A DNA stretch of 64,000 nt from Anaerolineae bacterium (GCA_030432295.1 JAUIHI010000004.1:209706-273705), one strand, 5' to 3'. Counted from the stretch's first letter, positions 45,702-55,425 are shown. Notes: generated by a model from the sequence alone, not told the origin. Program-made: numbers and translations.

Positions 45702-46538
45702 CTGCCGTCTGCTTTCAGCGAAGCGGCGGCGGCGGATTTTTGTGGCCTGGAGCAGCCCCCATTCAAAAAGGCCGGGGAAAAGCTGCGCGCCCAGGACGAT
45801 CAGCCGGTCAAACAGGGTAATGTAGACCTCCCGCTCCCGGCGGCGGATGGCCTTGACCACCCGGCGGGCGACTCGCTCGACGGGCACACCGCGCAGGGGC
45901 GCGTGGCGCTCACCCTGCATATCCTCCACACCGGGCACGCTGATGCGGGAATGGGCGGCAAATTCCGTGTCGGTCAGGCCGGGGCAGACGAGGACGACGG
46001 CAATGTTTTCGCTTTTCAGTTCGGCCCGGGCCGCGCCGCTGGCCCCGTGCAGTGCGTATTTACTGGCACTGTAACCGCCGCCCAGGGGCTGGGGAAATTT
46101 GCCCACAATACTGCCGATGTTGACAATCACCCCGTCGCCCTGGCTGCGCATGTGGGGGACAGCGGCATACATAGCCGCGACTGGTGCAAAAAAATTCACG
46201 GCAAAGGTGGCGTGCAAGTCGTCAGAACGCAGCCCAGCCATATCGCCGTAGATGCCCCCGCCCGCGTTGTTGACCAGAATGTCCAGTCGGCCCCAGCGTT
46301 CGATAACCGCCTCGACCATTGCCGCCACCTGGCCTTCGTCGCTCAAATCCACGGGCAGGGCGATGGTTTCCACGCCGTAGCGCTGGCGGAGATCGTCCGC
46401 CAGTTTTTCGATGGCGCCCTGGCTGCGCGCGACCAGGGCCACGTGACAGCCCGCCTCGGCCAGCGCCGTAGCAATCGCCGCTCCTATTCCCCGGCTGGCT
46501 CCCGTCACCAGCGCAATTCGTCCCCGTAGCTCTTTCAT
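45666..46538 (-). CDS. short-chain dehydrogenase/reductase (SDR)
   Basis: 290-aa classical SDR. The cofactor motif TGASRGIG is at residues about 13-20, NNAGGG at about 90-95, and the catalytic Ser-Tyr-Lys in IGSIVGKF and GYSASKYALHG. A membrane-proximal C-terminal stretch (LFDRLIVLGAQLFPGLFEWG) resembles SDRs that act on lipophilic substrates. The extreme C terminus ESRRQTTDDRRTKTDD is encoded by the palindromic repeat at 45631-45701 and is unlikely to be part of the fold. The substrate is unknown. Confidence 0.88.
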   Translation of the reverse strand: MKELRGRIALVTGASRGIGAAIATALAEAGCHVALVARSQGAIEKLADDLRQRYGVETIALPVDLSDEGQVAAMVEAVIERWGRLDILVNNAGGGIYGDMAGLRSDDLHATFAVNFFAPVAAMYAAVPHMRSQGDGVIVNIGSIVGKFPQPLGGGYSASKYALHGASGAARAELKSENIAVVLVCPGLTDTEFAAHSRISVPGVEDMQGERHAPLRGVPVERVARRVVKAIRRREREVYITLFDRLIVLGAQLFPGLFEWGLLQATKIRRRRFAESRRQTTDDRRTKTDD

Positions 46539-46632
46539 TCAAAACTCTCTATTCGCTATTCACCGTTCGCTATTCAGCATAGCGCTCTGCCCCAAATCCG
46601 GCAACTTTCCCCGCCGGGAATTGCCTCTGTAT

Positions 46633-46661
46633 TTGGTCACTTTCGCGCAGAAAGGTATACT
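46633..46661 (+). promoter_or_regulatory. candidate promoter of the dsbA-like operon
   Basis: TTGGTC (46633-46638), 17-bp spacer, TATACT (46656-46661). The -10 is good, the -35 only 3 of 6. The leader to ATG 46714 would be about 45 nt. Confidence 0.4.
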
Positions 46662-46713
46662 GTAGAAAGTTATATCCCTGAATCTCCCAACCAAATGAGG
46701 TCAAAGAGAACAA

Positions 46714-47436
46714 ATGGCCGAACGTTCAAGAACATCCCGTCCTGTATCTGCCGCAGCCACACCCGGCAAGAAAAAACCGCCCACCGGTCTTCTGCTGATT
46801 GGCGGCGCGGCAATTCTGGTCGTGATCGTCGTGATTGCCTATGTGATTGCCAACCAGCCAGCACCTGCGGTCGCCACCGACTATAATGAAGTCCCCGTCG
46901 AATGGATCGATCGGAATAGCATTGGCAACCCGGATGCAGTCGTCGTCCTGCAGGGCTGGGAAGATTTCCCCTGCCCGGCCTGCGCCAGTTGGAATCAGAC
47001 TGTCAAGCCCCGATTGCTGGACGACTATATCAAAGCGGGCAAAATACGCCTGGAGTATCACTACTTCCCCCTGAGCCAGCACGAACCGGGGGCCAGTGTA
47101 TCCGCCCAGGCAGCGGAGTGCGCGGCGGATCAGGGCGCATTCTGGCCCATGCATGACAAACTCTTTGCCGGGCAGAATTCGGGCGCGGCCGCATTCTCTG
47201 CCGAGCGGATGATCACCTATGCGGAAGATTTGGGGCTGGACAGCCGGGTATTCACCCAATGCCTGACCGGACAAGAACATTTCCAGGCCGTGCAGGCATC
47301 CTTGAGCCAGGCCGTGAGTCTGGGACTGAACAGTACGCCGTCCCTGCTGATCAACAATCAGCTAGTGGACAACCCAATGGATTATGCGGCCGTCTCCGCT
47401 GAAATCGACAGGCTCCTGGCTGCCGCAGGCCAGTAG
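46714..47436 (+). CDS. membrane-anchored DsbA-family thiol-disulfide oxidoreductase
   Basis: 240-aa protein with one membrane helix near residues 25-46 (LLLIGGAAILVVIVVIAYVI) and an outward-facing thioredoxin-like domain. The redox motif CPAC lies in WEDFPCPACASWNQ, and the cis-Pro loop in LNSTPSLLINNQ. This is the DsbA/BdbD layout that introduces disulfides into exported proteins. The following gene, 14 nt downstream, encodes its expected reoxidising partner of the DsbB type, here fused to a cytochrome c domain. The many secreted proteins in this window are plausible clients. Confidence 0.9.
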   Translation: MAERSRTSRPVSAAATPGKKKPPTGLLLIGGAAILVVIVVIAYVIANQPAPAVATDYNEVPVEWIDRNSIGNPDAVVVLQGWEDFPCPACASWNQTVKPRLLDDYIKAGKIRLEYHYFPLSQHEPGASVSAQAAECAADQGAFWPMHDKLFAGQNSGAAAFSAERMITYAEDLGLDSRVFTQCLTGQEHFQAVQASLSQAVSLGLNSTPSLLINNQLVDNPMDYAAVSAEIDRLLAAAGQ

Positions 47437-47450
47437 AAGGATACGCAGAA

Positions 47451-48362
47451 GTGATGGAATCGTCTACATCCACTGGTCGGACGGGTAGCTGGGCACTCTA
47501 TATCGCATTGCTGGCCGCGTGGACAGCGATGCTGGGCAGTCTCTACTTCAGCGAAGTGCGGGGCTATGTGCCCTGCGCCCTCTGCTGGTATCAGCGGATT
47601 TTGATGTATCCGTTGACCGGGCTGATCGCTTTTGGCATCCTGCGCCGGGATCGCCATCTGCCCTTTCTGGTGCTGCCCTTTTCCCTGCTGGGGCAAGGGG
47701 TTTCCACGTACCACTACCTGATCCAGAAGACGACGATTTTCGGTGGGCCAACAGCCTGCGCGGCGGGCGTGCCCTGCACAACTGCCTGGATCAACTGGCT
47801 CGGTTTCATCACTATTCCCTTTCTGGCGATGATCGCGTTCCTCATCATCACTATCGCCGTCCTGACCGCCTATTACAGCGACCAGCCCAGCGAGAAAAAC
47901 CGAATGCCAGTGCGCTGGCCGGTGGTTGCGATTATTGCTCTGGCTCTGCTGATCTACGGCGGTGTCTACGGCCAGGCCCAGGCGGCCAAAGAGGCAGCAG
48001 CGACTGCCCTGCCGGTGACCGTTCTGGAAGGGACCGAAGACGCTGAGCACAATCCGGTGGAACCAGCCGCGCCCTCGGCGACGTTGGAGGAGGGCAAACT
48101 TCTGTATGCCCAAGCCTGCGCCGCCTGTCACGGCCCCAACGGAGAAGGCATTGTGACATTGGGGAATACACTTGTCGCCTCCAAGTTTCTGACGACAAAC
48201 GACGACGCGGCGGTGCTGGCGATGATCCGGGCCGGACGGGAACCGAACGCAGCGGACAATGCCAGCGGTGTAGCTATGCCTGCCAGCGGCGGTCGCCCGG
48301 ATTTGACGGATACGCAGTTGACTGCGATTATTGGCTATATTCGCAACGGACTTCCCCAATAA
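47451..48362 (+). CDS. DsbB/BdbC-type membrane protein fused to cytochrome c
   Basis: 303-aa fusion. Residues about 12-150 are a DsbB/BdbC four-helix membrane protein: the first redox pair is in VPCALCWYQRI (C-x-x-C) and the second pair in TACAAGVPCTTAW. A fifth membrane helix near 165-185 (VVAIIALALLIYGGVYG) leads to a C-terminal cytochrome c domain with the haem motif CAACH in YAQACAACHGPNGEGI and a candidate axial Met in GVAMPASGG. DsbB normally gives its electrons to quinone; here the tethered haem offers a route to the respiratory chain. The start is GTG 47451 or ATG 47454, with AAGGA upstream. Confidence 0.9.
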   Translation: MMESSTSTGRTGSWALYIALLAAWTAMLGSLYFSEVRGYVPCALCWYQRILMYPLTGLIAFGILRRDRHLPFLVLPFSLLGQGVSTYHYLIQKTTIFGGPTACAAGVPCTTAWINWLGFITIPFLAMIAFLIITIAVLTAYYSDQPSEKNRMPVRWPVVAIIALALLIYGGVYGQAQAAKEAAATALPVTVLEGTEDAEHNPVEPAAPSATLEEGKLLYAQACAACHGPNGEGIVTLGNTLVASKFLTTNDDAAVLAMIRAGREPNAADNASGVAMPASGGRPDLTDTQLTAIIGYIRNGLPQ

Positions 48363-48376
48363 GAGAGTATTCTTCT

Positions 48377-49180
48377 GTGACAAATATGGCACGCCGCTTA
48401 TTGACGATCCATCTAACGCTGCTCATTCTGGCACTGGTAAGTGTGCTGTGGCTGCCCGCGCCCTCTGCGCTGGCCCAATCCGGGCCGGGGATCACATCGC
48501 CCGCCACGGGTAGCAGTGTGCGGGGCAGTGTGGCTGTACGGGGCACGGCCAGCAGCGACTCCTTCGCCCGCTACGAACTCTACTTCAAGCAGGAACCCAG
48601 CGGCGACGAGTCGTATATCTGGTTTGCTGGCAACACAGCCCAGGTTTTTGACGGCGAATTGGGCACCTGGCAGACGGGCGATCTGGCGCCGGGAACCTAC
48701 ACCCTGCGTCTGCGCATTGTGCGGCCCGACGGCAACTACGGCGAATTCTTTGCCCGGGACCTGCGGGTGAATCTGGAAGCGCCCACACCCACGCCCACAG
48801 AAACGCCCACCGGACCGACGCCCACGCCGATTCCCATCGACACGCCCACGCCCATCACCCAGCCCACGCCGGTGGTTGTCTCGGTGGACCAGCCCGATCT
48901 GGCCGAACCGACACCGACCCCCACGCCGGAACTGGTAGCACTGAACAGCGGTGGCGACAGTCAATCGGCCGTGGCCGATGAACCGCAGGCCGTGGGTTCT
49001 ACAGAAGCCGTGAGCGAAGGAAATGCGATTACACGCGAGTTGAGCGCTGCGGTTTCGCTGGACAGGCTAGGAGATCGCTTCTTCACAGGTGCGCGCTGGG
49101 CCGCGGGAATTTTCTTGCTCGTCTTTGCAATTTTTGCGGCCAAGCGCCTGATTCAGTGGGCACTGGCCCGGGCAGGCTGA
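48377..49180 (+). CDS. exported Ig-like protein with Pro/Thr stalk and C-terminal membrane anchor
   Basis: 267-aa protein. An N-terminal signal peptide (LTLLILALVSVLWLPAPSALA) precedes an Ig-like/Big-type domain at about 35-135 (GITSPATGSSVRGSVAVRG, then LAPGTYTLRLRIVRPDGN). A Pro/Thr stalk follows (PTPTPTETPTGPTPTPIP), then a C-terminal membrane helix near 238-255 (WAAGIFLLVFAIFAAKRLI). It is displayed outside on a stalk. The GTG start at 48377 lies 14 nt after the DsbB-cytochrome gene; ATG 48386 is an alternative. Its function is unknown; synteny with the disulfide system suggests a co-expressed envelope protein. Confidence 0.8.
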   Translation: MTNMARRLLTIHLTLLILALVSVLWLPAPSALAQSGPGITSPATGSSVRGSVAVRGTASSDSFARYELYFKQEPSGDESYIWFAGNTAQVFDGELGTWQTGDLAPGTYTLRLRIVRPDGNYGEFFARDLRVNLEAPTPTPTETPTGPTPTPIPIDTPTPITQPTPVVVSVDQPDLAEPTPTPTPELVALNSGGDSQSAVADEPQAVGSTEAVSEGNAITRELSAAVSLDRLGDRFFTGARWAAGIFLLVFAIFAAKRLIQWALARAG

Positions 49181-49354
49181 CGATTGCTCTGTCCTGGCAG
49201 ACAGAAACCTGCCCTACAATTAAAGCGTTGAAATCGAACCCTCCCACAGGCCATTGCGCCCGTGAGAGGGTTTCCGGCGTTGATCGAAAAGATGAACTTT
49301 CTACAAAAAATAGTGCGCTGGGTTCAGCCCCGCGCACAAACCGAAGAGAATGGT

Positions 49355-49975
49355 ATGGCAGACGTAAAAATGATCGTGGGCCTGGGCAATCCCGGCCCCC
49401 AATATGCGCGCAATCGGCACAATCTGGGCTTTCAGGTCATCGACATTCTGGCCCGCCGCCACAATATCGATCTGGGCCGCAGCCAGAATAAAGCCCGTTA
49501 CGGGGATGGCTGGATCAGCCAACGGCGCACGCCAGACCCGGCCGATCCGTTTGGTGGGCTGGCCGAGCGGCAGAAGGTGCTGCTGGTCAAACCGATGACG
49601 TATATGAACAACAGCGGCCAGGCCGTCGGCCCGCTCATGCGCTACTTTGATGTGGATGTGGCAAATCTGCTCGTCATCCACGACGACCTGGACCTGGCCT
49701 CGGCCAAACTGCGTCTGCGTCCCGGCGGCAGTTCCGGCGGGCAGAACGGGATCAAATCGATCATCCAGCATCTGGGCGGCGCGCAGGAATTTGGCCGGGT
49801 GCGCATGGGTATCGGTCGCCCGCCCGGACGGATGAACCCCGCAGATTATGTGTTGCAAAATTTCAGCGCAGCGGAAGAGGAAGAGTTTGCTATCCTGCGG
49901 GAGACCACCGCTGACGCAGTAGAATACTGGCTGTTTGAAGGCATCGAAGTGGCGATGAATCGATTTAATGGATGA
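49355..49975 (+). CDS. pth: peptidyl-tRNA hydrolase
   Basis: 206-aa enzyme freeing tRNA from stalled peptidyl-tRNA. The N terminus [20 protein letters not shown] includes the conserved Asn and catalytic His. [11 protein letters not shown] and [10 protein letters not shown] provide the next conserved Asn and Asp, and [14 protein letters not shown] the substrate loop. I prefer ATG 49355, close to the usual family start, with a GAAGAGAA site upstream. The frame stays open to 49262 and ATG 49292 would add 21 residues not typical of Pth. mfd follows, as in many bacteria, but here a large palindrome separates them. Confidence 0.95.
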   Translation: MADVKMIVGLGNPGPQYARNRHNLGFQVIDILARRHNIDLGRSQNKARYGDGWISQRRTPDPADPFGGLAERQKVLLVKPMTYMNNSGQAVGPLMRYFDVDVANLLVIHDDLDLASAKLRLRPGGSSGGQNGIKSIIQHLGGAQEFGRVRMGIGRPPGRMNPADYVLQNFSAAEEEEFAILRETTADAVEYWLFEGIEVAMNRFNG

Positions 49976-49994
49976 TAAACTGATAGGGTTGATC

Positions 49995-50120
49995 AGCGCC
50001 GGTTGAGTAGGCGGGTGCTTTTCCCCGCCGTATCGAAACCAAGCGGGTAAACCCTATTATCGTTCAACCCGTTCGCTAGGTTTCGATACGCCTCGAAGAC
50101 TCGGCTACTCAACCAGCGCT
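49995..50120. repeat. large nested palindrome (GGTTGAGTAG/CGTATCGAAACC type)
   Basis: Outer arms AGCGCCGGTTGAGTAG (49995-50010) and CTACTCAACCAGCGCT (50105-50120) match 15 of 16. Inner arms CGTATCGAAACC (50029-50040) and GGTTTCGATACG (50079-50090) are perfect. It fills the gap between pth and mfd. A related element is at 55312-55376. Confidence 0.85.
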
Positions 50121-50142
50121 TACTATCCTGGATCGACAATTC

Positions 50143-53100
50143 ATGAAACTTAACGGCCTACTACCCATACTGCACAGACTCCCTGCCTACACACATCTGC
50201 TGGACACTGGCAGCAACGCGCCGTTGGCACTGATACGCGCGGCCCGTCCATTTCTGGCCGCGGGATTGGCGACGGACAGTCCTGGCCCAGTAGTTATCCT
50301 CACTGGCAGCAGCGAGCAGGCCCAGCAGTGGGTGGAAGGGATCAGCCACTTTCTGACCCCCGCGGATGAGGGCGGCCCGCCTGTGCTGCTCTACCCGGAG
50401 CCGGACAGTCTGCCCTTCGAGCGCATCGCATGGACCGACCGCACCCGCCAGTCCCGACTGACCGCGCTGGCCGCGTTGCAGAGCAAATCCGGCCCGCCGC
50501 CGATTGTCGTCGCACCGACCCGCGCCCTGCTGCAAATGACCCTCCCGGCCAGGGACCTACGGCTTTCCCTGCGCCCCCTTTCTGTGGGCGGCGTCATCCG
50601 CCTGAACGAGACACTGACCCGCTGGGTGGAGTCGGGCTATGAACCCGCGGAGGTGGTGGAGGAGCCAGGCCGCTTTGCCCGGCGCGGTGGTCTGGTGGAC
50701 ATCTGGCCGCCCAACCTGCCCTATCCCATCCGCATCGACCTCTTCGGCGACGAAGTGGAGAGCCTGCGCGTCTTTGACCCCAACACCCAACGCACAGAAC
50801 GAAAGGTGAACCGGGTTGAAATCGGCCCCGGCAGCGAAGCACTGACTAAATACAGTGACAGAGTGACAGGCTGGCAGGGCGACAAGATGCCAGGCGAGTC
50901 GCCAGTCACCAGTGACCAATCTCCACTCCCCAATCCCCAGTCCCCTCTCCTGGCCGACCCCAATGTGCTGCTGGCGATCCGGGATGAGATCGCCAACGAA
51001 CTGGACCTGCTGGCCCAGGGGCGCAGCTTTCGGGGCATAGAGTGGTATCTGCCCCTTTTCTACGCCCAGCCCGCCTCCCTGTTGGATCACCTGCCGGCCA
51101 ACGCTAAACTGCTGATCGACGACGGCACGGATTTCACCACCCGGCTACACGAAGCTGACGAGCGAGTGCAGCAGCTTCGCTACGAACTGGGCCGCAGCGG
51201 GGAACTGCCCGCGGGCTTCCCGTCCAGTTTTTTCAGTGGCGAGGAGATGCTGGCGGCGGTGCAGGCGCGTCAGCCCATTCTGCTCGGCTTTGGCGATCTG
51301 GTGGGCCGGGCCGACAGCGAACCCTCACCCCTGGCCCGAAGTTTTGTCCCTGGCCCCCGCTTCGGCGGCAAGAGCAAAGAGATCGTCCAGGCCATTGGCA
51401 AAGCTGTGGCCGCGGGCGATCAGGTGGTGCTTCTCACCCGCCAGGCCGCGCGGATGCAGAACGATCTGAACGAAGCATCCATCCCCGCAGACCTGCGCGC
51501 CGATCTGTCCGCCCCTCCCGGCGCAGGCGTCACAATTGTGCAGAGCGTCCTCTCCGAAGGGTTTGTGATGCAAGGGGCGAGGGGCGAGGGGCGAGAGACA
51601 GATGACGAATCCCAATCCGCAACTCGCAATTCGCCCCTCGCAAATCTCCACCTCCTCACCGACGCCGAACTCTTTGGCTGGCAGAGCAGCGGTCAGCGCA
51701 AACGGGCCAAGACCCGCTCATCGGTGGCCCCGGAACTCTTCTTCGCCGATGTCAAGGCCGGGGAGTATGTGGTGCATATGGAGCACGGCATCGGCCTCTA
51801 CGAGGGGCTGGTGAAGATCGAACTGAGCGGCGTGGCCCGGGAGTATTTGCAGGTTAGCTATGCCCAGAGCGACAAATTGTACGTGCCAGTGCATCAGGCC
51901 GACCGGCTCAGCCGCTATGTGGGCGCAGGGGACAGCGGCATTCCGCCCGCCATCACCCGGCTGGGCACGGCGGACTGGCAGACTGTCAAAGAGCGGGCCA
52001 AGAAGGCGGTGGAGGAGATCGCGGAGGATTTGCTCGTCCTCTACGCCGAGCGGGAACTGGTGACGGGTCACGCATTTGGGAAAGATTCGGCCTGGCAGGA
52101 GGAGATGGAGGCTGCCTTCCCCTTCCAGGAGACCGAAGACCAGATACAGGCCATCGGCGAAGTCAAGCGGGATATGGAGTCGGAAGAGCCGATGGACCGG
52201 ATTATCATCGGCGATGTGGGCTACGGCAAGACGGAAGTGGCCGTGCGCGCGGCCTTCAAAGCGGTGATGGACGGCAAACAGGTGGCCGTACTCGTGCCCA
52301 CGACGGTCCTGGCCCAGCAGCACCACCGCACCTTCAGCCGTCGCCTGTCCCAGTTCCCGGTCACAGTCGAGGTGCTCTCCCGCTTCCGCACGACCGCCCA
52401 GCAGACCAAAATTTTGCAGGGCATCCGGGAAGGCAGTGTGGATATTGTGGTGGGAACCCACCGGCTGCTCAGCAAAGACCTGGACTTTCACGATCTGGGG
52501 CTGCTGGTGGTGGACGAGGAGCAGCGCTTTGGGGTCTCTCACAAAGAGAAGCTGAAGCAGATGCGCAAGCAGGTGGACGTGTTGACCCTCAGCGCAACGC
52601 CCATTCCCCGCACCCTACACATGAGCCTGAGCGGCGTGCGGGATATGAGCACCATCAACACCCCGCCCCAGGAACGGCTACCTGTGCGCACAATTTTGTC
52701 AGAATACGACGACAACCTGGTCAAACAGGCCATCCAGCGGGAGATCGACCGGGACGGCCAGGTCTTTCTGGTGCATAACCGGGTGCAGGGCATCGAACAG
52801 ATTGCGGCGCGAGTGCGGCGGCTGGTCCCGGATGCACGGGTGGAGGTGGCCCACGGCCAGATGGCGGAGCGGGGGCTGGAAGATGTGATGATGCGTTTCT
52901 CCGAGGGGGAGATCGATGTGCTGGTCTCGACGACGATTGTGGAGAACGGGCTGGACATCCGCCGGGCCAATACGATGATTATCAACCGGACGGACCACTT
53001 CGGCCTGGCCCAGCTCTACCAGTTGCGGGGGCGGGTGGGCCGGGGTGCGGTGCGGGGCTACTGCTATCTGCTGCACGACAAGCACAAATCCCTCACCTTC

Positions 53101-53949
53101 GATTCGCGACGACGGCTGGAAGCGCTGATTGAGAGCAGCGAGGAGTTGGGCGCGGGCTTCCGCATAGCCATGCGGGACTTGGAAATCCGCGGTGCGGGGG
53201 AATTGCTGGGGGCGCGCCAGCACGGGCAGATCGCCAGCATCGGCTTCGATCTCTACACCCGGCTGCTGACCCAGGCGGTCAACGAACTGCGGCGCAAGAA
53301 GAGTCAGTTTGAGAAGGCCGAGGCGCGAGAAAATGGAACCACAAAGACACAAAGGCACGAAGATGAAGACAATAATCTGAGTCTGGACCCGGACGAAACA
53401 TCCAATCCGCAACTCGCAACTCGCAATTCGCTCCCCTTCGATCTGGACGACCCGCTTGCCCCGGCAGTGACGCTGGATTTGCCCCTGCTGGCCGAGATTC
53501 CTGACACTTATGTGCAGGAGGAAGGGCTGCGCCTGCAACTCTACCGGCGCATTGCCGGGCTAAACAGCCGGGCCGAGATCGACGCCATGCGCCAGGAGTT
53601 GCTGGACCGCTTCGGCACGGACGAGGAACGGGATGGCTTGCCCATGCCGGTGGAAAATCTGCTCTATCAAATCCTCATCAAAATCCTGGCCCTGAAGGCG
53701 GGGATTCTCAATATCGGGCGGCGGCGGGAGCAGATCGCCATCCGCAAGGAGGGGTTGAGCGACGCCCAACGGCGCAGTCTTCAGACCCGTCTGCGTCGGG
53801 ATTTGGGACATATGAGCGACGAGGGTGAGTTTATCCCCCAGAATGGGCTGCACGTGGGCCGGGAAGCGGTCTACCTGCCCATCGACGAGGACGACTTCTG
53901 GCGGGTGCTGCTGGTGAAGGCGTTGGAGGCGTTGCGGGTGGAGGCTTAG
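50143..53949 (+). CDS. mfd: transcription-repair coupling factor Mfd
   Basis: 1268-aa DNA translocase that removes RNA polymerase stalled at lesions and recruits UvrA. The N-terminal UvrB-like module (about 1-380) is followed by the RNA polymerase-interaction domain ([18 protein letters not shown] near 540), then the helicase core with Walker [10 protein letters not shown] and the DEEQRFGV box, then the C-terminal TRCF domain. Three segments unlike the family are in frame: about residues 235-270 (nt 50849-50954), 476-502 (nt 51571-51648) and 1060-1097 (nt 53323-53434). Each is built from repeat-like DNA; the second and third share CCAATCCGCAACTCGCAA. All core motifs stay intact, so the protein is probably active. 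Confidence 0.95.
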   Translation: MKLNGLLPILHRLPAYTHLLDTGSNAPLALIRAARPFLAAGLATDSPGPVVILTGSSEQAQQWVEGISHFLTPADEGGPPVLLYPEPDSLPFERIAWTDRTRQSRLTALAALQSKSGPPPIVVAPTRALLQMTLPARDLRLSLRPLSVGGVIRLNETLTRWVESGYEPAEVVEEPGRFARRGGLVDIWPPNLPYPIRIDLFGDEVESLRVFDPNTQRTERKVNRVEIGPGSEALTKYSDRVTGWQGDKMPGESPVTSDQSPLPNPQSPLLADPNVLLAIRDEIANELDLLAQGRSFRGIEWYLPLFYAQPASLLDHLPANAKLLIDDGTDFTTRLHEADERVQQLRYELGRSGELPAGFPSSFFSGEEMLAAVQARQPILLGFGDLVGRADSEPSPLARSFVPGPRFGGKSKEIVQAIGKAVAAGDQVVLLTRQAARMQNDLNEASIPADLRADLSAPPGAGVTIVQSVLSEGFVMQGARGEGRETDDESQSATRNSPLANLHLLTDAELFGWQSSGQRKRAKTRSSVAPELFFADVKAGEYVVHMEHGIGLYEGLVKIELSGVAREYLQVSYAQSDKLYVPVHQADRLSRYVGAGDSGIPPAITRLGTADWQTVKERAKKAVEEIAEDLLVLYAERELVTGHAFGKDSAWQEEMEAAFPFQETEDQIQAIGEVKRDMESEEPMDRIIIGDVGYGKTEVAVRAAFKAVMDGKQVAVLVPTTVLAQQHHRTFSRRLSQFPVTVEVLSRFRTTAQQTKILQGIREGSVDIVVGTHRLLSKDLDFHDLGLLVVDEEQRFGVSHKEKLKQMRKQVDVLTLSATPIPRTLHMSLSGVRDMSTINTPPQERLPVRTILSEYDDNLVKQAIQREIDRDGQVFLVHNRVQGIEQIAARVRRLVPDARVEVAHGQMAERGLEDVMMRFSEGEIDVLVSTTIVENGLDIRRANTMIINRTDHFGLAQLYQLRGRVGRGAVRGYCYLLHDKHKSLTFDSRRRLEALIESSEELGAGFRIAMRDLEIRGAGELLGARQHGQIASIGFDLYTRLLTQAVNELRRKKSQFEKAEARENGTTKTQRHEDEDNNLSLDPDETSNPQLATRNSLPFDLDDPLAPAVTLDLPLLAEIPDTYVQEEGLRLQLYRRIAGLNSRAEIDAMRQELLDRFGTDEERDGLPMPVENLLYQILIKILALKAGILNIGRRREQIAIRKEGLSDAQRRSLQTRLRRDLGHMSDEGEFIPQNGLHVGREAVYLPIDEDDFWRVLLVKALEALRVEA
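51584..51641. repeat. palindromic repeat insertion inside mfd
   Basis: GCGAGGGGCGA (51584-51594) pairs with TCGCCCCTCGC (51631-51641). Between them is CCAATCCGCAACTCGCAA (51612-51629), repeated at 53402-53419 in the third mfd insertion. Confidence 0.75.
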
Positions 53950-53959
53950 GAGTGTGACC

Positions 53960-54007
53960 AGTGAGCAGTAATCAGTGGAGAAGCAAGTCCACTGATTACT
54001 GCTCACT
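53960..54007. repeat. palindrome between convergent mfd and MFS genes
   Basis: Perfect 20-bp arms (53960-53979 and 53988-54007, AGTGAGCAGTAATCAGTGGA and complement), 8-nt loop. The right arm encodes the last residues and stop (53996) of the MFS transporter. Confidence 0.92.
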
Positions 54008-55168
54008 ATTCACTGCCAACTCCCGCCGCTGGGCCACGGCAAACACCGCCATACAGAGCGCGCCCAACACCGGCGCGACCAGCAGCCAGCGCAGGGCCGC
54101 GTCCAGCCCGATGCGATCGGCCAGCAGGCCGGTGACCGACGCGCCCAGGCCCCCCGGCCACCAGCCCAACCCCATCACCAGACCCGAAGCCAGGGCAAGT
54201 CCTTTAGGCCAGACTTCCTGCGCCAGCACCACCGCGGTGGGGAAAGTACACCCCAGACAGAACCCAATCCCGCCCAGAAAGACGGCCTGCGTCAGCCCGC
54301 TGCTGTTGAGATAGAACCAGTAGAGGGGCGAGAGCAGGGCCAGACAGACGATCAGCACCTGCCAGCGCCCCACCCGATCCGAGAGTGTGCCCCCAGCCAG
54401 ACTGCCCAGGCCGATACAGATGGAGAGTAAAAAGAGCATCTGCGCGGCGTCGGCCACTGTGCGCCCCTGGCCTTCCAGCCAGACGGGCAGGTAGGAGGTG
54501 AGGGAAAACTGAAACCAGGAGCGGGTCATCACCGCCAGGGTGAGCAGCACCAACCCGGCCACAAAGCCGTTGCCCGCTTCGGCCTGGGATTTGCGGTGGC
54601 TGGCCTGTTCCCCGGCATCTTCCCGGCCCAGTCCAAAGAAGAGCAGTCCCCCGGCCAGCAGAGCCAGGGGCAGCAGAATCGTCGTGCCCGCCAGACCGAA
54701 GGCGGCCAGCCCCGCGGCCATCAGCACTGGGCTGAGCGCACTGCCCAGATTGCCGCCCACGGAAAAGAAGGAGACGGCCAGCCCCTTCAAGCCACGGGTG
54801 GCTTTACTCACGACAGCCGCGCCCGCGGGGTGAAAGGCCGCGGACCCCAACCCGGCCAGGGCTACAATCCCTAGCAGCAGCCAGTAGTCGGTCGCCAAGC
54901 CCACCAGCCCCATCAGCAGCCCCAGCCAGAGCACACTGAGCGCCACCACCCGCCGTGCATCCCAGCGGTCGGTGAAAAAGCCAAAGATCGGCTGGGCCAG
55001 AGAACTGGCCGTCGTCGCCACCAGTCCAATGACACCCAATTGGGCGAAGGAGAGATCGAATTTCGTCAGCAGCAGCGGGTAGATGACTGGCAGGTATTGG
55101 TGGAAGACTTCCAACAGCATATGGCCGAGGGAGACAAGCAGAATAGCGGCGAGCGGGCGACGGGTCAC
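53996..55168 (-). CDS. MFS transporter (fosmidomycin-resistance-like)
   Basis: 390-aa twelve-helix major facilitator. The loop FGFFTDRWDARRVV between helices 2 and 3 is the MFS signature, and SDRVGRWQVL is its second-half counterpart. ALAGLGSAAFHPAGAAVVSK resembles the Fsr/fosmidomycin-resistance group, which favours small phosphonate-like or drug efflux. The substrate is uncertain. GTG 55168 has AAAGG about 9 nt upstream. The C terminus AVNSEQ and the stop are encoded by a palindrome arm. No regulator gene is adjacent. Confidence 0.88.
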   Translation of the reverse strand: MTRRPLAAILLVSLGHMLLEVFHQYLPVIYPLLLTKFDLSFAQLGVIGLVATTASSLAQPIFGFFTDRWDARRVVALSVLWLGLLMGLVGLATDYWLLLGIVALAGLGSAAFHPAGAAVVSKATRGLKGLAVSFFSVGGNLGSALSPVLMAAGLAAFGLAGTTILLPLALLAGGLLFFGLGREDAGEQASHRKSQAEAGNGFVAGLVLLTLAVMTRSWFQFSLTSYLPVWLEGQGRTVADAAQMLFLLSICIGLGSLAGGTLSDRVGRWQVLIVCLALLSPLYWFYLNSSGLTQAVFLGGIGFCLGCTFPTAVVLAQEVWPKGLALASGLVMGLGWWPGGLGASVTGLLADRIGLDAALRWLLVAPVLGALCMAVFAVAQRRELAVNSEQ

Positions 55169-55196
55169 AGGGGACGGCCTTTCGGGGGTGATGGAT

Positions 55197-55425
55197 CAGG
55201 GCAATCGCGAGTTGGGAAGTAAGGGAGTGAATCCGCCGATTGAGCGGTGTCCTGAGCCTGTCGAAGGGTAGGCGATAAGGCTACTTTCCTTGAGCGTTCA
55301 GATCCCATCGCCGTATCGAAATCCAGGATTCGCGACCGTTCGGCCCGACTGGGCTTCGATACACCGCCTGAAGGCGGCACTCAGCCGGCGTCGGTCCTCA
55401 CTACCACCTACTCGCGATTGCCCTG
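55197..55425. mobile_element. composite repeat element bounded by 16-bp inverted repeats
   Basis: CAGGGCAATCGCGAGT (55197-55212) and its perfect complement (55410-55425) bound 229 bp. Inside are CCTGAGCCTGTCGAAG near 55250, a GTATCGAAATCCAG hairpin (55312-55325 with 55348-55361, 12 of 14) and CCGCCTGAAGGCGG (55363-55376). There is no coding content. With the promoter at 55444 it makes up the 349-bp gap between the MFS and DinB genes. Confidence 0.6.
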
